DNA of 64,000 nt from Qipengyuania citrea (lineage in GTDB: Bacteria > Pseudomonadota > Alphaproteobacteria > Sphingomonadales > Sphingomonadaceae): assembly GCF_009828015.1 (NCBI RefSeq), contig NZ_WTYG01000004.1:1-64000 (forward strand). The letters are read 5' to 3'. Positions 45,452-54,039 of this stretch are shown here, piece after piece; the first letter of the stretch is position 1; each line of letters opens with the position of its first letter. The notes below the pieces were generated by a model. The model was not told where the DNA came from and did no database searches. It saw only the letters and a program-made list of their open reading frames with translations. The position numbers and the translations under genes are program-made.

Positions 45452-45587
45452 CCGGTTGACCCGAGCAAAGCGGATCTGGCGCTCTTCCTTTAGGAACAGG
45501 ATGAAGACGAGGTCGGATCCGCATTTTTCTCAGAGCATCGCTAGAAATGTGCCCTGAGTACCCACAAAATAAGCAGGAGTATTTTAC

Positions 45588-46250
45588 ATGACCCTTTCAA
45601 TTGGCTCGACAGCCCCCGATTTCACAGCCCAGACCACACAAGGAAACATTCACTTCCATGATTGGATGGGTGACAGCTGGGCAATCCTCTTTTCCCATCC
45701 CAAGGCATTTACACCGGTTTGCACGACCGAGCTTGGTTATATGGCCGGGCTTGGCGAGGAATTTGCCAAACGCGACACCAAGATTATTGGCCTTTCGGTC
45801 GACAGCAGCCAGGATAATCGCGATTGGCTTCCCGATATCGAGGAGGTGAGTGGAAATAAGGTCGACTATCCCGTGGTCGGCGACAGCGACCTACAGGTCG
45901 CCAAGCTTTATAATATGCTGCCGGCCGACGAAGCGGGTAATGCGGAGGGGCGAACCGCAGCCGATAACGCCACCGTCCGCGCTGTCTATATCATCGGGCC
46001 AGACAAGAAAATTCGCGCCATGCTGCTTTATCCGATGAGCAGCGGGCGGAATTTCGATGAAGTGCTCCGGCTGCTGGATTCGGTCCAACTCACCGAACGC
46101 AAGGGTGTAGCGACACCGGTTAATTGGCAGAAGGGTGATGATGTGATCATTCCGCCTTCCTTGTCGGACGAAGATGCGAAAGCCAAATATCCCGATGGCT
46201 GGGACGAAAAGAAACCGTATTTGCGTGTGATCCAAGAACCGATCGACTAA
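45588..46250 (+). CDS. 1-Cys peroxiredoxin (Prx6/AhpC-TSA family)
   Basis: 220 aa. Peroxidatic Cys45 sits in the motif PKAFTPVCTTELG, and the long C-terminal domain (about 160-220, with WQKGDDVIIPPSLSDEDA) places it in the Prx6 group; no resolving Cys is evident. It reduces H2O2 and organic peroxides with thiol reductants. The location between copper genes fits protection from copper-driven peroxide chemistry. GCAGGAG precedes the ATG. Stands 136 bp after the fusion gene, with its own promoter region. Confidence 0.9.
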   Translation: MTLSIGSTAPDFTAQTTQGNIHFHDWMGDSWAILFSHPKAFTPVCTTELGYMAGLGEEFAKRDTKIIGLSVDSSQDNRDWLPDIEEVSGNKVDYPVVGDSDLQVAKLYNMLPADEAGNAEGRTAADNATVRAVYIIGPDKKIRAMLLYPMSSGRNFDEVLRLLDSVQLTERKGVATPVNWQKGDDVIIPPSLSDEDAKAKYPDGWDEKKPYLRVIQEPID

Positions 46251-46788
46251 TTGCGCGAACAGGTTGCCAGCAATTGCATGTCGGCGTGAATATAGCATGC
46301 TCATGCTAGAATTTGAGCGCGTCGCCACACCTGCGAGTGGATCTATCTGTTCGATATATAGATTGGCAAGAAGCGTAAGCGATTAGGTGTACGGTGAAAC
46401 CAAATCCGGTCCTGATCGGTTTTCTCCTCGTTAATCGAATGGCTGCCCCACCTCCCCCTGAACCCTGCGGATCGCAGGTGTTCCGGGGCCGTTCAGGAAC
46501 CCCGCGCTTCACCCAACCCTGGCGCGGGGTTCCGTCTCTCAGGTACAATGGCTGTTGAGCGCGGCTATGTTGGTCAAAGGACTGCGGCGTCCGCCGAGCT
46601 TGGACACCTCAGCTGCGTGACGGGGTTGAGGAGCTGTCAGAAAGTTTGACGCAATTGACCTCGACCTTCATTTGGTGGAGGGCTATGCCACATCCGCGAA
46701 ATACAATGAATCCTCGCGTGTGAAGCCTCTGTTCGGAAGAGTACTATGGCAGACCTATTTGATGACTTCATATGGGTAAGGGCCGTTC
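46251..46788. other. 538-bp intergenic region with structured RNA-like repeat
   Basis: No credible gene. The notable content is the two-hairpin repeat at 46447-46534. Short frames before the MerT-like gene lack ribosome-binding sites. Confidence 0.5.
46447..46534 (+). ncRNA. conserved two-hairpin element, copy 1
   Basis: Hairpin 1: CCTGCG-GAT-CGCAGG (46464-46478), extended by GAAC/GTTC and CCCC/GGGG pairs on each side. Hairpin 2: GGAACCCCGCGC (46496-46507) pairs perfectly, 12 bp, with 46522-46533. GTTCAGGAAC between the stems is itself self-complementary and offers an alternative fold. The same arrangement recurs at 62510-62592 with compensated changes. Orientation as RNA is assumed from the copy upstream of plus-strand genes. 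No T-run follows hairpin 2, so it is not a plain terminator. Confidence 0.55.
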
Positions 46789-46806
46789 GTGGTTGCTAGT
46801 CGCTTG

Positions 46807-47208
46807 ATGGCCGAACCGACTCATGCTGTCGAACCACTACCTTTGCACGACGGCAAGACGACCGTTGTTAGCATCATAAGCAGTTCGGCTGCTGTTTTGG
46901 CAGCTTGCTCTTGCTGCATTCTACCGATGGTGCTGGTTGCCGCCGGGCTGAGTGCGAGCCTGAGCAGTGTTTTGGCACCTCTGGGTTCGCTCCATTGGCC
47001 AATGACCGCATTTTCGATGATTGCGGTGGCGGCTAGTTGGCTCATTGTTCTGCGCAAGTATCGGCATAAGAGTCATTGCCACTCCCGGGCCGCAGTTAAA
47101 TGGCTCAAGAACCGTCAGATAATTTTGCTCCTGGTTGCAACCGTGATGAGCTTCATCGCGGCCGCTTGGGGCTATTTCGAGCCAACTCTCATGAAAGCAT
47201 TTATGTAA
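46807..47208 (+). CDS. MerT-like metal-ion transporter
   Basis: 133 aa from ATG 46807; GTG 46789 is the alternative start. Three membrane segments. The first contains ACSCCILPMVLVAAGLSASL, the vicinal Cys pair and Gly pattern of MerT. The cytoplasmic loop has KYRHKSHCHSR, a single Cys with His instead of the second MerT Cys pair, so substrate may differ from Hg(II). No merR, merP or merA genes are nearby. It may import or handle a soft metal ion. Confidence 0.75.
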   Translation: MAEPTHAVEPLPLHDGKTTVVSIISSSAAVLAACSCCILPMVLVAAGLSASLSSVLAPLGSLHWPMTAFSMIAVAASWLIVLRKYRHKSHCHSRAAVKWLKNRQIILLLVATVMSFIAAAWGYFEPTLMKAFM

Positions 47209-47566
47209 TCCGAGGTTCTGAGAGAACGACACTCGGATTGGCTCCTTTTACTGCGATAGCGAAACTTTGCGGGGGTCTATAAAGCGCCACCGGACAATGA
47301 GGGTTCAGACGATCTTCTGCGCGCAACGTCCTACAGACAAATGCGCCTTGGCAATGTTCGAGGGGAAGCATTTTCGGAATCGAGCGAAAAAAAAGCGGTC
47401 TTAATTGCGACAGGTTCAAAAAAGCTCCCCAATCCCGAAGGACTCCAATTCGATTGTCATCCCGGTGTGGTTCTGATGATAGCCTCCCGGTTCGTTCAAA
47501 TGATTGGGAATGCGGATAGCGCGCAATAGCCCGCACATGGCTCCGCGGTGGCCAAGGCAATCCAAC
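47209..47566. other. 358-bp stretch without a recognisable gene
   Basis: Lower-GC DNA between the MerT-like gene and the MBL remnant. A 62-residue plus-strand frame from ATG 47341 has no ribosome-binding site and no likeness to known proteins; I see nothing else. Confidence 0.4.
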
Positions 47567-47876
47567 CTATCCCTGCGGTGATTTCCCGCCGAGCTCGTGC
47601 AGTCGCTCGACAGCATCTTCAGAGCAATTTCCGCATTTCAGATTGGTAGGCACGGCCACGTCGATTTTTTCAAGGTAGGGCAGGTCCAGCACGGCCCTGA
47701 TCTGCTGGAATTCGAAAAAGTGAGACATCGCCATTCAAGCGGGGGTTGCGTTTGCCTGCCTGTATGATCGTCGAGACGCGCCCCCCTGCACAATCAAGCG
47801 CAGGATAGACCAGCGTGTCTTCCGGTAGGCCAAACAGCTTTCGCGCACGGCCCTGAAGGGATCGCGGGTTGGCCAT
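47567..47876 (-). pseudogene. 3' remnant of an MBL-fold (persulfide-dioxygenase/ETHE1-like) gene
   Basis: Reading leftward, one frame gives FGLPEDTLVYPALDCAGGRVSTI and NPRL, the C-terminal metallo-beta-lactamase region of ETHE1-like dioxygenases (normally VYPAHD). About 47735 the sense moves to another frame: MSHFFEFQQIRAVLDLPYLEKIDVAVPTNLKCGNC, then a short tail to TAG at 47567-47569. The N-terminal zinc/iron motif (HxHxDH) half is missing. So it is a truncated and frameshifted relic, of a different subfamily from the intact MBL-rhodanese gene directly upstream. Confidence 0.7.
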
Positions 47877-47896
47877 TTTCGAGGTTTTCCGGCTTT

Positions 47897-49249
47897 TTAG
47901 CCCTGCGCGTTTGTCCATGCGCCCATGGAGCCCAGATAGACGTCGAGGTGTTTGAAGCCTTGGCTTGCGAGCCAGCCCGCTGCTACGCTCGCCCTCATGC
48001 CGCTGGCGCACATCAAAGTGTAATGACGGTCGCGATCGAGCTCTTTCCAGCGGGTGTTGAGCTCGCCGACATAGACATGTTCGGATTCATCGATGCTGCC
48101 TTGCTGCCGTTCGTCAAGGGCGCGCACGTCGAGCAAGGTCCAATCTTCGCTGTCCTCAGCGAGCCTGCGTGCGACTTCCTCGGTGTCGATCATGGCAATA
48201 CTTTGCATCGCTTTGCCCTGTGCGGCGGCTGGGATCACGCCGACATAACCGCCGACAATATTATCGAGACCAATGCGCACCAAATGCGCCATAGCTTGAG
48301 CGAGCTCGTCTTCTTCGGAAGCGATTAGGGCTATCGTGTCGCCTTCGCTGATGAACCACCCGGCAAAGGCGGGTATCATTCCCACTGGAAGGCACACGGC
48401 ACCCTGCATATGACCGGCGGCATAGGCGAGCGGCTCGCGTACATCGACCAGGTGATCGGCGCCGCTCTCGCCGAGGTCTTCCAGCCCCAGAAGCCTTGGC
48501 CGCATGACTCGCGGCGCGGCATTGGCGCCTTCGAGATTGAGCCGCTCCATTAGCCGAAAATAAGGTGGCTGGTAATGATGCTCTTCTACCTTCGCCTTGA
48601 TGAACTCGTCGCGGTCAGCAATGCGCAGCCGCGGGTTGTTGCGCCGCTCATGGCCGATTGTCGAGAATTCCCGGTCTGCCATTTCGGACCCGCAAACTGA
48701 TCCGGCACCGTGCGCCGGGTATATGATTGTCTGGTCACCCAGAGCGCAAATCTTTTGCAATGAATCGTACAGGAGGCCCGCGACCTCCCGCGCGCGCTCG
48801 GGATAGAAATCGGTTCGGCCGACGTCGCCCACGAAGAGCGCATCGCCGGTGAACACGCCGACCGGTCCTTCGGGATAATCGTCGTCGTGAAAGACGAAGG
48901 CGAGATGATCGTCGGTGTGACCGGGGGTTTCGAGCACTTCGACCCTGATCTTACCGATCTCGAAAACATCGCCCTCTCGCGCGGTGTCGGCGAACACAAC
49001 CTCATCCGCAGGGTTTGGACCGTGCAGAACCCGGGCGCCGGTCATTTTGGCCAGTACCGGCGATCCCGTGATGAGATCCTCATTCCTGTGCGTTTCGAAG
49101 ATATGCGTGATCTCCAGCCCTTCGGCGCGGGCTCGCTCGAGATATATCTCGCAGTCGCGGCGCGGATCGATGACCGCTGCCTTGCCCTGCGAACCGATCA
49201 GATAGGAAAGGTGCGAAAGGCCGGGGGTCTTTATCTTCTCGAGCAGCAT
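47897..49249 (-). CDS. MBL-fold protein with two rhodanese domains (persulfide/sulfane-sulfur metabolism)
   Basis: 450 aa. The MBL domain has THRNEDLITG in place of HxHxDH, a variant typical of this MBL-rhodanese group, then ETPGHTDDHLAF, GDALFVGDVGRTD and YPAHGAGS. Two rhodanese-like domains follow; the first (about 255-345) lacks the active Cys, the second has LMCASGMRAS with the nucleophile near residue 412. It likely handles glutathione persulfide or similar. In a copper island it may restore thiol/sulfide balance. ATG 49249; separate from the SDR gene by 43 bp. Confidence 0.85.
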   Translation of the reverse strand: MLLEKIKTPGLSHLSYLIGSQGKAAVIDPRRDCEIYLERARAEGLEITHIFETHRNEDLITGSPVLAKMTGARVLHGPNPADEVVFADTAREGDVFEIGKIRVEVLETPGHTDDHLAFVFHDDDYPEGPVGVFTGDALFVGDVGRTDFYPERAREVAGLLYDSLQKICALGDQTIIYPAHGAGSVCGSEMADREFSTIGHERRNNPRLRIADRDEFIKAKVEEHHYQPPYFRLMERLNLEGANAAPRVMRPRLLGLEDLGESGADHLVDVREPLAYAAGHMQGAVCLPVGMIPAFAGWFISEGDTIALIASEEDELAQAMAHLVRIGLDNIVGGYVGVIPAAAQGKAMQSIAMIDTEEVARRLAEDSEDWTLLDVRALDERQQGSIDESEHVYVGELNTRWKELDRDRHYTLMCASGMRASVAAGWLASQGFKHLDVYLGSMGAWTNAQG

Positions 49250-49292
49250 ATCTTACCTCGTTGTTTGAATGTTTCCGCAAGTCCGCATCGAT

Positions 49293-50012
49293 CTAGTCGA
49301 TCCCGAGTTCGGCCTTGAGCGCCGAGACGTTCTCGAAGCGGTCTTCTTCTGGCCGGGCGATAGCGGGTTTAGCGTTGACCCAGGTGTTCTCGCAGACGAA
49401 TTCGAGCATCGCTGCCGCGAGGTCGGCGTGCCTGCAGCGAAAGCAATCTTGGGCAAGGCGCTCGTCGGTAATGACGGCTTCACCCGTATAGGGTTCGTCG
49501 AGGAGCCAGCCCGGTCGCGCAGCCGTCCATTTCAGGCCTTTCGCGCGCTCCAGAAGATCTTCCATGGCGCGCATCTGTTCGAGAATATTGTGCAAGGCTG
49601 GTCTTGCTGTGAGCTCGAACCATGCAGGAACGCTGGGCTGCGGCTCTACGAACGCCGCCGATATCACGACGATCCGGGAAATGCCGGTCGCCGACATCGC
49701 TTCCACAAGCCTGCGGGTTCCCTCCGTGTAAAGCGGAGGCGGATCGATCGCCGTGGATGGGCTAAATCCTATACCGAGTGCGGAAATAACAGCACGGCAA
49801 CCTTCGAGCTCGCTGCTGAAGTCGTCATTGAGTACATCGCACTGGAGGTACTCGACGTTGTCGACCCGGTCCGATGGTTCGGGCAAGGTGTGCTCGAACG
49901 CTCGAACTTCGATGCCCTTGTGAACCGCATGGCGCAGTATTTCCGTGCCGGTCTTTCCTCCGGCACCGAAGACCGCAAGGGGGGCTGCATCGCTCACAGG
50001 CTCAGCTTCCAC
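49293..50012 (-). CDS. NAD(P)-binding, atypical SDR (NmrA/NAD(P)H-binding) protein
   Basis: 239 aa. Residues 12-25 (AVFGAGGKTGTEIL) give the GxxGxxG dinucleotide fold; RIVVISAAFV and LKWTAARPGWLLDEPYTG follow, typical of NAD(P)H-binding proteins related to biliverdin reductase B/NmrA. No clear catalytic YxxxK, so it may act as a redox sensor or oxidoreductase. Same strand as the MBL-rhodanese gene downstream and perhaps co-transcribed. Confidence 0.8.
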   Translation of the reverse strand: MEAEPVSDAAPLAVFGAGGKTGTEILRHAVHKGIEVRAFEHTLPEPSDRVDNVEYLQCDVLNDDFSSELEGCRAVISALGIGFSPSTAIDPPPLYTEGTRRLVEAMSATGISRIVVISAAFVEPQPSVPAWFELTARPALHNILEQMRAMEDLLERAKGLKWTAARPGWLLDEPYTGEAVITDERLAQDCFRCRHADLAAAMLEFVCENTWVNAKPAIARPEEDRFENVSALKAELGID

Positions 50013-50105
50013 TGTAGCACCTCATTATAAATTCGGCCGCGCGTGCCGGGCCGAACATGATCATAGAGCGGGCACCGACGCACGCTGGCGCCCGCTCGCT
50101 CGTGT

Positions 50106-50594
50106 TCACGCCTCGCTGTTGCCGCAGGTCGTGTACCCCCAGAACCCGAACTCGTCCTTCATCCGGGGGCCGGCGACGATGAGTTCCTGCATCTGCAGGC
50201 CCGCGTCTCCTTCGTCATCGAGAAGGCGCGTGCGGATACGAAGCTCACCATTCGCATACTCACCCGAGGCGCTTGCTGTGACAGGGATCAGCTTGCCGTT
50301 GATCTTGATCGCGCCGCCACCGCTGTTGTCGTAGACGAACGACGGAAACGCGACCTCAGTCAGGCGAAACTGACACGTGTTCTCGGCTCCCAGCGTGGCG
50401 AGGTCCGCGTCGCTCATGGTCTCGGGCAGCATGAGGCCCGGGCTGAGGTTGGCAAGAGCGCTCGCAGCACTCTCTATCGGCGCCGCAGTTGCCGGGGGAT
50501 CGAGCTGTGCTTCGCGATCATTGCCGACCGCGGTATTGGTGTTGCAGGCCGCCAGAGGGAGGGCTGCAAGCGTCAGGATTGCGATCTTGTTCAT
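50106..50594 (-). CDS. lipoprotein of unknown function
   Basis: 162 aa with lipobox LAAC (Cys17) after MNKIAILTLAALP. The body holds LSPGLMLPETMSDADL, then a predicted beta-rich part with TCQFRLTEVAFPSFVYDNSGGGAIKINGKLIPV split over residues 75-105 and a Cys near the C terminus (YTTCGN). Two Cys could form a disulfide. Last gene of the five-gene operon; start overlaps the DUF305 stop (ATGA). Similar lipoproteins seem common in this operon type; role unknown. Confidence 0.7.
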   Translation of the reverse strand: MNKIAILTLAALPLAACNTNTAVGNDREAQLDPPATAAPIESAASALANLSPGLMLPETMSDADLATLGAENTCQFRLTEVAFPSFVYDNSGGGAIKINGKLIPVTASASGEYANGELRIRTRLLDDEGDAGLQMQELIVAGPRMKDEFGFWGYTTCGNSEA

Positions 50595-51124
50595 TGCTGC
50601 ATCTCCTCGGGCAGGCGTTCTTCGGTGCGCGGACCGTTTTCCTCGATGTCCTGGATGAGATATTTCATCTCGGCGATCTCGCGCCGCTGCGCGACGATGA
50701 TGGCCTGCGCGAGTTCGCGAACCCGCGGATCCTTCAGGCTCGCCCTCTCGCTAGTCATGATCGCGATCGAGTGGTGCGGGATCATCGCGGCCATGTATTC
50801 GGTATCGTCCACCGTGGTCTGGCTGCGTACGAGCCATAGCGCGAGCGCGAAGACGACGGCTCCGACACCCAAGATGATGAAGTTCTTGGTCCGGTCCTTG
50901 TACATGCCCCACATGAAGAGAAGCATGACCACCATCATCATCGCGCCCATGACGAACATCATCCAGAAGCGCGTCTCGCTCCAGAAAACGTCGTCCATGT
51001 CGAAGCTGTTGGCATACATCAGGAAGAACATGATCACGGTCGAGGTCGATACCATTGCCATGAACCGCCAGTAGTTGCCGCCCCCTCCACCTTTTTCGTG
51101 TGCATCGTGCCTAGCTTCAGCCAT
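50591..51124 (-). CDS. DUF305 membrane protein
   Basis: 177 aa. Three membrane helices (YWRFMAMVSTSTVIMFFLMYA, FWMMFVMGAMMMVVMLLFMWGMY, FIILGVGAVVFALALWLV) precede a periplasmic DUF305 domain with the motif MIPHHSIAIMTSERA. DUF305 (ferritin-like) proteins are frequent in copper and silver islands and are proposed to bind metal through the HH motif. Helices are Met-rich. It has a His/Gly-rich head (HDAHEKGGGGG). Confidence 0.85.
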   Translation of the reverse strand: MAEARHDAHEKGGGGGNYWRFMAMVSTSTVIMFFLMYANSFDMDDVFWSETRFWMMFVMGAMMMVVMLLFMWGMYKDRTKNFIILGVGAVVFALALWLVRSQTTVDDTEYMAAMIPHHSIAIMTSERASLKDPRVRELAQAIIVAQRREIAEMKYLIQDIEENGPRTEERLPEEMQQ

Positions 51125-51125
51125 A

Positions 51126-51542
51126 TCAATTCTCCTTTTCGCTCATGGTTTGATAGACATATTGGGCGGTGCAACTGATCATCAGGAACCCGGTAAGGGC
51201 GGCGATGCCGGAAATGGCGCGCATGTGCCCGGCGGGCAGAATATCGCCGAGACCGACCGTCGAGATCGTGATCAGCGCGAAGTAGTAATAATCCATCCAG
51301 CTGTTGATGACGTCCTTCTCGAGCCCGCCAAGGCCCCAGACGGAAGCGAGATACATTCCGCCCGCGAATATGCCGGCGATGACCAGATGGCTGAGAAGAA
51401 CGAGGCTGGAGCCTGCAAGCAGCCGGAAATGGCGTGGGTCCTTGCCTGGCGGAGAAACGGCTTTCGCCCCGCGCAGCATCAACATGTGGAAGTAGAGAGA
51501 GATCGCGAACAGCGCGAAACCGAGAAGCAGTGCCCAAATCAT
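51126..51542 (-). CDS. two-helix potassium-channel-like protein
   Basis: 138 aa from ATG 51542, overlapping the upstream stop as ATGA. Three hydrophobic helices with a pore region TISTVGLGD, the K+-channel filter (TVGYG-like, with Leu in place of Tyr). One-domain Ion_trans_2 protein without RCK domain. It may balance membrane charge during metal cation efflux; this is inference from context. One base separates it from DUF305. Confidence 0.8.
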   Translation of the reverse strand: MIWALLLGFALFAISLYFHMLMLRGAKAVSPPGKDPRHFRLLAGSSLVLLSHLVIAGIFAGGMYLASVWGLGGLEKDVINSWMDYYYFALITISTVGLGDILPAGHMRAISGIAALTGFLMISCTAQYVYQTMSEKEN

Positions 51543-52300
51543 AGCGAGACCCAACCCAGGGCCTTGGCACCCATCCAAAGACCCATACCGATCATGAACA
51601 GGTTCTCGGTCAACGATACGAAGCCGAGCGGCACGTTGCTGCTTCCGCCGACGCAAGCGCATTTCAACTCGCGCTTGTCGATGTAGACCGCCTTGAACAC
51701 GCTGACCGCGCCGACCGTCCCTATGAACAGCGATACCGGAACCGAGACGATCGGAAGCGCGTGCGCGACCATTAATATTCCAGCCAAACCCTCACCGAAC
51801 GGATATAGAAATCCATATCGTACCCAGCGTCGCGCCAGCAGATCGTAGTTGAGGAACATGGTCGAGAAGCTGCGCACGTCCTGCAACTTCTGGATCGCGA
51901 GCAAGGCCATCGATAGGCTGACAAACCATTCGACCGCTTCCACCGTGAAAATCGTGTCGAAAACGTACCAGCTAATTGCCAGACCCAGGAGGAAAGCGAC
52001 GCCGAAAATGGCAATGACGGGCTGGTAGCTGGTCTCGTCATCACCGGCTTGCGTTCTTTTCTTGCCGACATGCTCACGGACATCGTCGTAACCTCCGATG
52101 CGCTTCCCGCCGATGAAGGTTTGGGGGGTGGTTTCTACCCCATGCTGCTCTTTGAACGCATCGGTCTCCTCGCGCGTTTTCAAATGGTGGTCGTCCACCT
52201 CGAAACCTTCGCGTTTGAGCAAATCGACCGTTTTCAATCCATACGGACAAACGTGGTCCGGCATGACCATTCGGTAAACGGTGGCAGTTTTAGTCGTCAC
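51539..52300 (-). CDS. glutaredoxin-like domain fused to a MauE/DoxX-type membrane protein
   Basis: 253 aa. The start is GTG 52300 with CGGAG 7 bases before; longer frames run into poor sequence. Residues 1-80 are a glutaredoxin (CPYG at 18-21, TTPQTFIGGKRIGGYDDV). Four membrane helices follow, with the MauE-like pattern and a Cys pair LKCACVGG near residue 215. The design resembles thiol transfer across the membrane: a cytoplasmic dithiol domain feeding a membrane Cys pair. Probable function is redox maintenance of envelope proteins. Confidence 0.82.
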   Translation of the reverse strand: MTTKTATVYRMVMPDHVCPYGLKTVDLLKREGFEVDDHHLKTREETDAFKEQHGVETTPQTFIGGKRIGGYDDVREHVGKKRTQAGDDETSYQPVIAIFGVAFLLGLAISWYVFDTIFTVEAVEWFVSLSMALLAIQKLQDVRSFSTMFLNYDLLARRWVRYGFLYPFGEGLAGILMVAHALPIVSVPVSLFIGTVGAVSVFKAVYIDKRELKCACVGGSSNVPLGFVSLTENLFMIGMGLWMGAKALGWVSL

Positions 52301-52400
52301 GATATGCTCCGTCTTGAATTTCTTTTGATCCGCGAACTTGGCGCCTCGATCCTCGTCGGCTTTTGGTCGCTGCCTTTGCGCTCGTGTTCTACTAACGGGG

Positions 52401-53753
52401 TCACCGCCTCTCTTCCGCCGGTCTTTCTGAAGCGGAGTCCATCGCTTGCGAACGCCTGGACAAATAGAACCATTCGGCGATGAAAACGGCGGCAATGCCT
52501 GCGACCGCATAGGCGACGACCGCAGGGTCGGTTTTGAGCTTGGCGAAGGCAAAAGCTGTCAGGACTACGCTGTCCGCCACGAGTGCCGACCATAGCACCC
52601 AGGCACGCGCACCGATCTCTTCCCGCAAACCGCGCAGCACGCCCCAATGCACAAGCATGTCCATTACGAGATAGAAAAATGCTCCGAGCGAAGCGATCCG
52701 CGACAGATCGAACAGGACCGCGAGCGTGCCGGCAATCACTACGGTATAGACCAGCATGTGACTGCGGATCGGTCCGCTCATGCCGAAATGGCTATGCGGG
52801 ATCATCTTCATCTCGGTCAGCATCGTCAGCATTCGCGAAACGGCGAAAACACTGGCGATGACACCCGAGGTCGTGGCTGCGATCGCGATTGCGACTGTGA
52901 AATAGAAGCCAAGCTCTCCGAGCGCGGGGCGCGCAGCTGCCGCAAGAGAGTAATCGCGCGCCTCGGCTATTTCTGAAGTGCTGAGGCTGGCGCCGACCGC
53001 CACCGCGACGAGAAGGTAGACGACCACGCATACTGCGATCGAAATGATAATGGTTCTGCCGACATTCCGATGCGGATCGATGATTTCGCCGCCGCTGTTG
53101 GTGATGGTGGTGAAACCCTTGAAAGCGAGGATCGAGAAAGCGACCGAAGCGAGCAACGCGTCGAGGCCCGAAAGCGCGACCGGCTCTGCGAAGGCACCGC
53201 CTGAAAATCCGGTGGCCCAGATCGCCGCAATTGCGAACAGGGCGATGCCGCCGATCTTGATTGCCGACATAATGAGCGAAAACCCGCTGACCGATTTGTT
53301 GCCGGCAGCATTCACGAAATAGGCGAAAACGATGAGGGCCAGTGCCGCGACGGAGACCAGAATGCCGCTGCTTTCGAGCCCAAAGGGCCGCAAGGCATAG
53401 GTCGCGAAGGTCCGAGCGACCAGGCTTTCGTTGATGACCATCGACAGCGCCATCAGGAGCGATGCCGATGCTGCAACGACGCCCGGTCCGTAAGCCTTCT
53501 GAAGGATCATCGCGATGCCGCCAGAGGAGGGCCAGCGGTTCGACATCTTGATGTAGCTGTAGGCGGCAAGCGAGGTAACCAGCGCGCCGACTATGAAAGA
53601 AAGCGGAAATAACGGTCCAGCCAGTTCGGCAATCTGGCCGGTCAGTGCGAAGATACCTGCGCCAATCATGACGCCGGTCCCCATCGCGACACCGCCCAGC
53701 AACGTTATCGAGCCCGCATTCTCGCTATGTTGATCGTCGCCATCTGTCTGCAA
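52401..53753 (-). CDS. APC-superfamily amino acid permease
   Basis: 450 aa with twelve membrane helices. The N-terminal GVMIGAGIFALTGQIAELAG is the APC helix-1 signature, and AFKGFTTITNSGGEIIDPHRNVGR matches helix 6 and the following loop (F..F..EEI.NP.R). Likely uptake or exchange of an amino acid or amine; a thiol amino acid would fit the glutaredoxin context but is not shown. First gene of the ECF-controlled operon; its promoter P5 lies 50 bp upstream. Confidence 0.88.
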   Translation of the reverse strand: MQTDGDDQHSENAGSITLLGGVAMGTGVMIGAGIFALTGQIAELAGPLFPLSFIVGALVTSLAAYSYIKMSNRWPSSGGIAMILQKAYGPGVVAASASLLMALSMVINESLVARTFATYALRPFGLESSGILVSVAALALIVFAYFVNAAGNKSVSGFSLIMSAIKIGGIALFAIAAIWATGFSGGAFAEPVALSGLDALLASVAFSILAFKGFTTITNSGGEIIDPHRNVGRTIIISIAVCVVVYLLVAVAVGASLSTSEIAEARDYSLAAAARPALGELGFYFTVAIAIAATTSGVIASVFAVSRMLTMLTEMKMIPHSHFGMSGPIRSHMLVYTVVIAGTLAVLFDLSRIASLGAFFYLVMDMLVHWGVLRGLREEIGARAWVLWSALVADSVVLTAFAFAKLKTDPAVVAYAVAGIAAVFIAEWFYLSRRSQAMDSASERPAEERR

Positions 53754-53803
53754 GTCTTTCCCCTGTCTATGTCATCCCGTCCGAGAAGCATCACGACAAG
53801 CAG

Positions 53804-53830
53804 TACGTTGGGCAGAGGTTCACCCCTTAA
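53804..53830 (-). promoter_or_regulatory. predicted ECF-sigma promoter P5 (permease-glutaredoxin-channel operon)
   Basis: Minus strand: TTAAGGGGTGA (-35 part), 11-bp gap, ACGTA (-10 part, 53808-53804). It matches the four other sites in this region (KTRAGGGR, then RCGTA with the same spacing) and lies 50 bp before the permease start. Confidence 0.75.
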
Positions 53831-54039
53831 AAAGATCCAGCATTTCTGACCGAGCTTTTGACTATCGCATTTCTCCTATTTCGTGCGTGCTGCAATCATA
53901 CAAATTGGAAGGGTCCGGGACTGTGGGGGCAGCCAGCCCGGACCCGGCGAGAAGTTCGACAGGCTTCTGTGTCGCTTCCCGCAATTAGTCCTCATCGCCT
54001 GCAACCTTTCATGCCGACGCATGGAGTGGCTTCACCCCC

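Noticed and set aside
46807-47208. Start of a mercury-resistance (mer) operon
   Set aside because: Only one MerT-like gene is present; no merR, merP or merA motif occurs within several kilobases.
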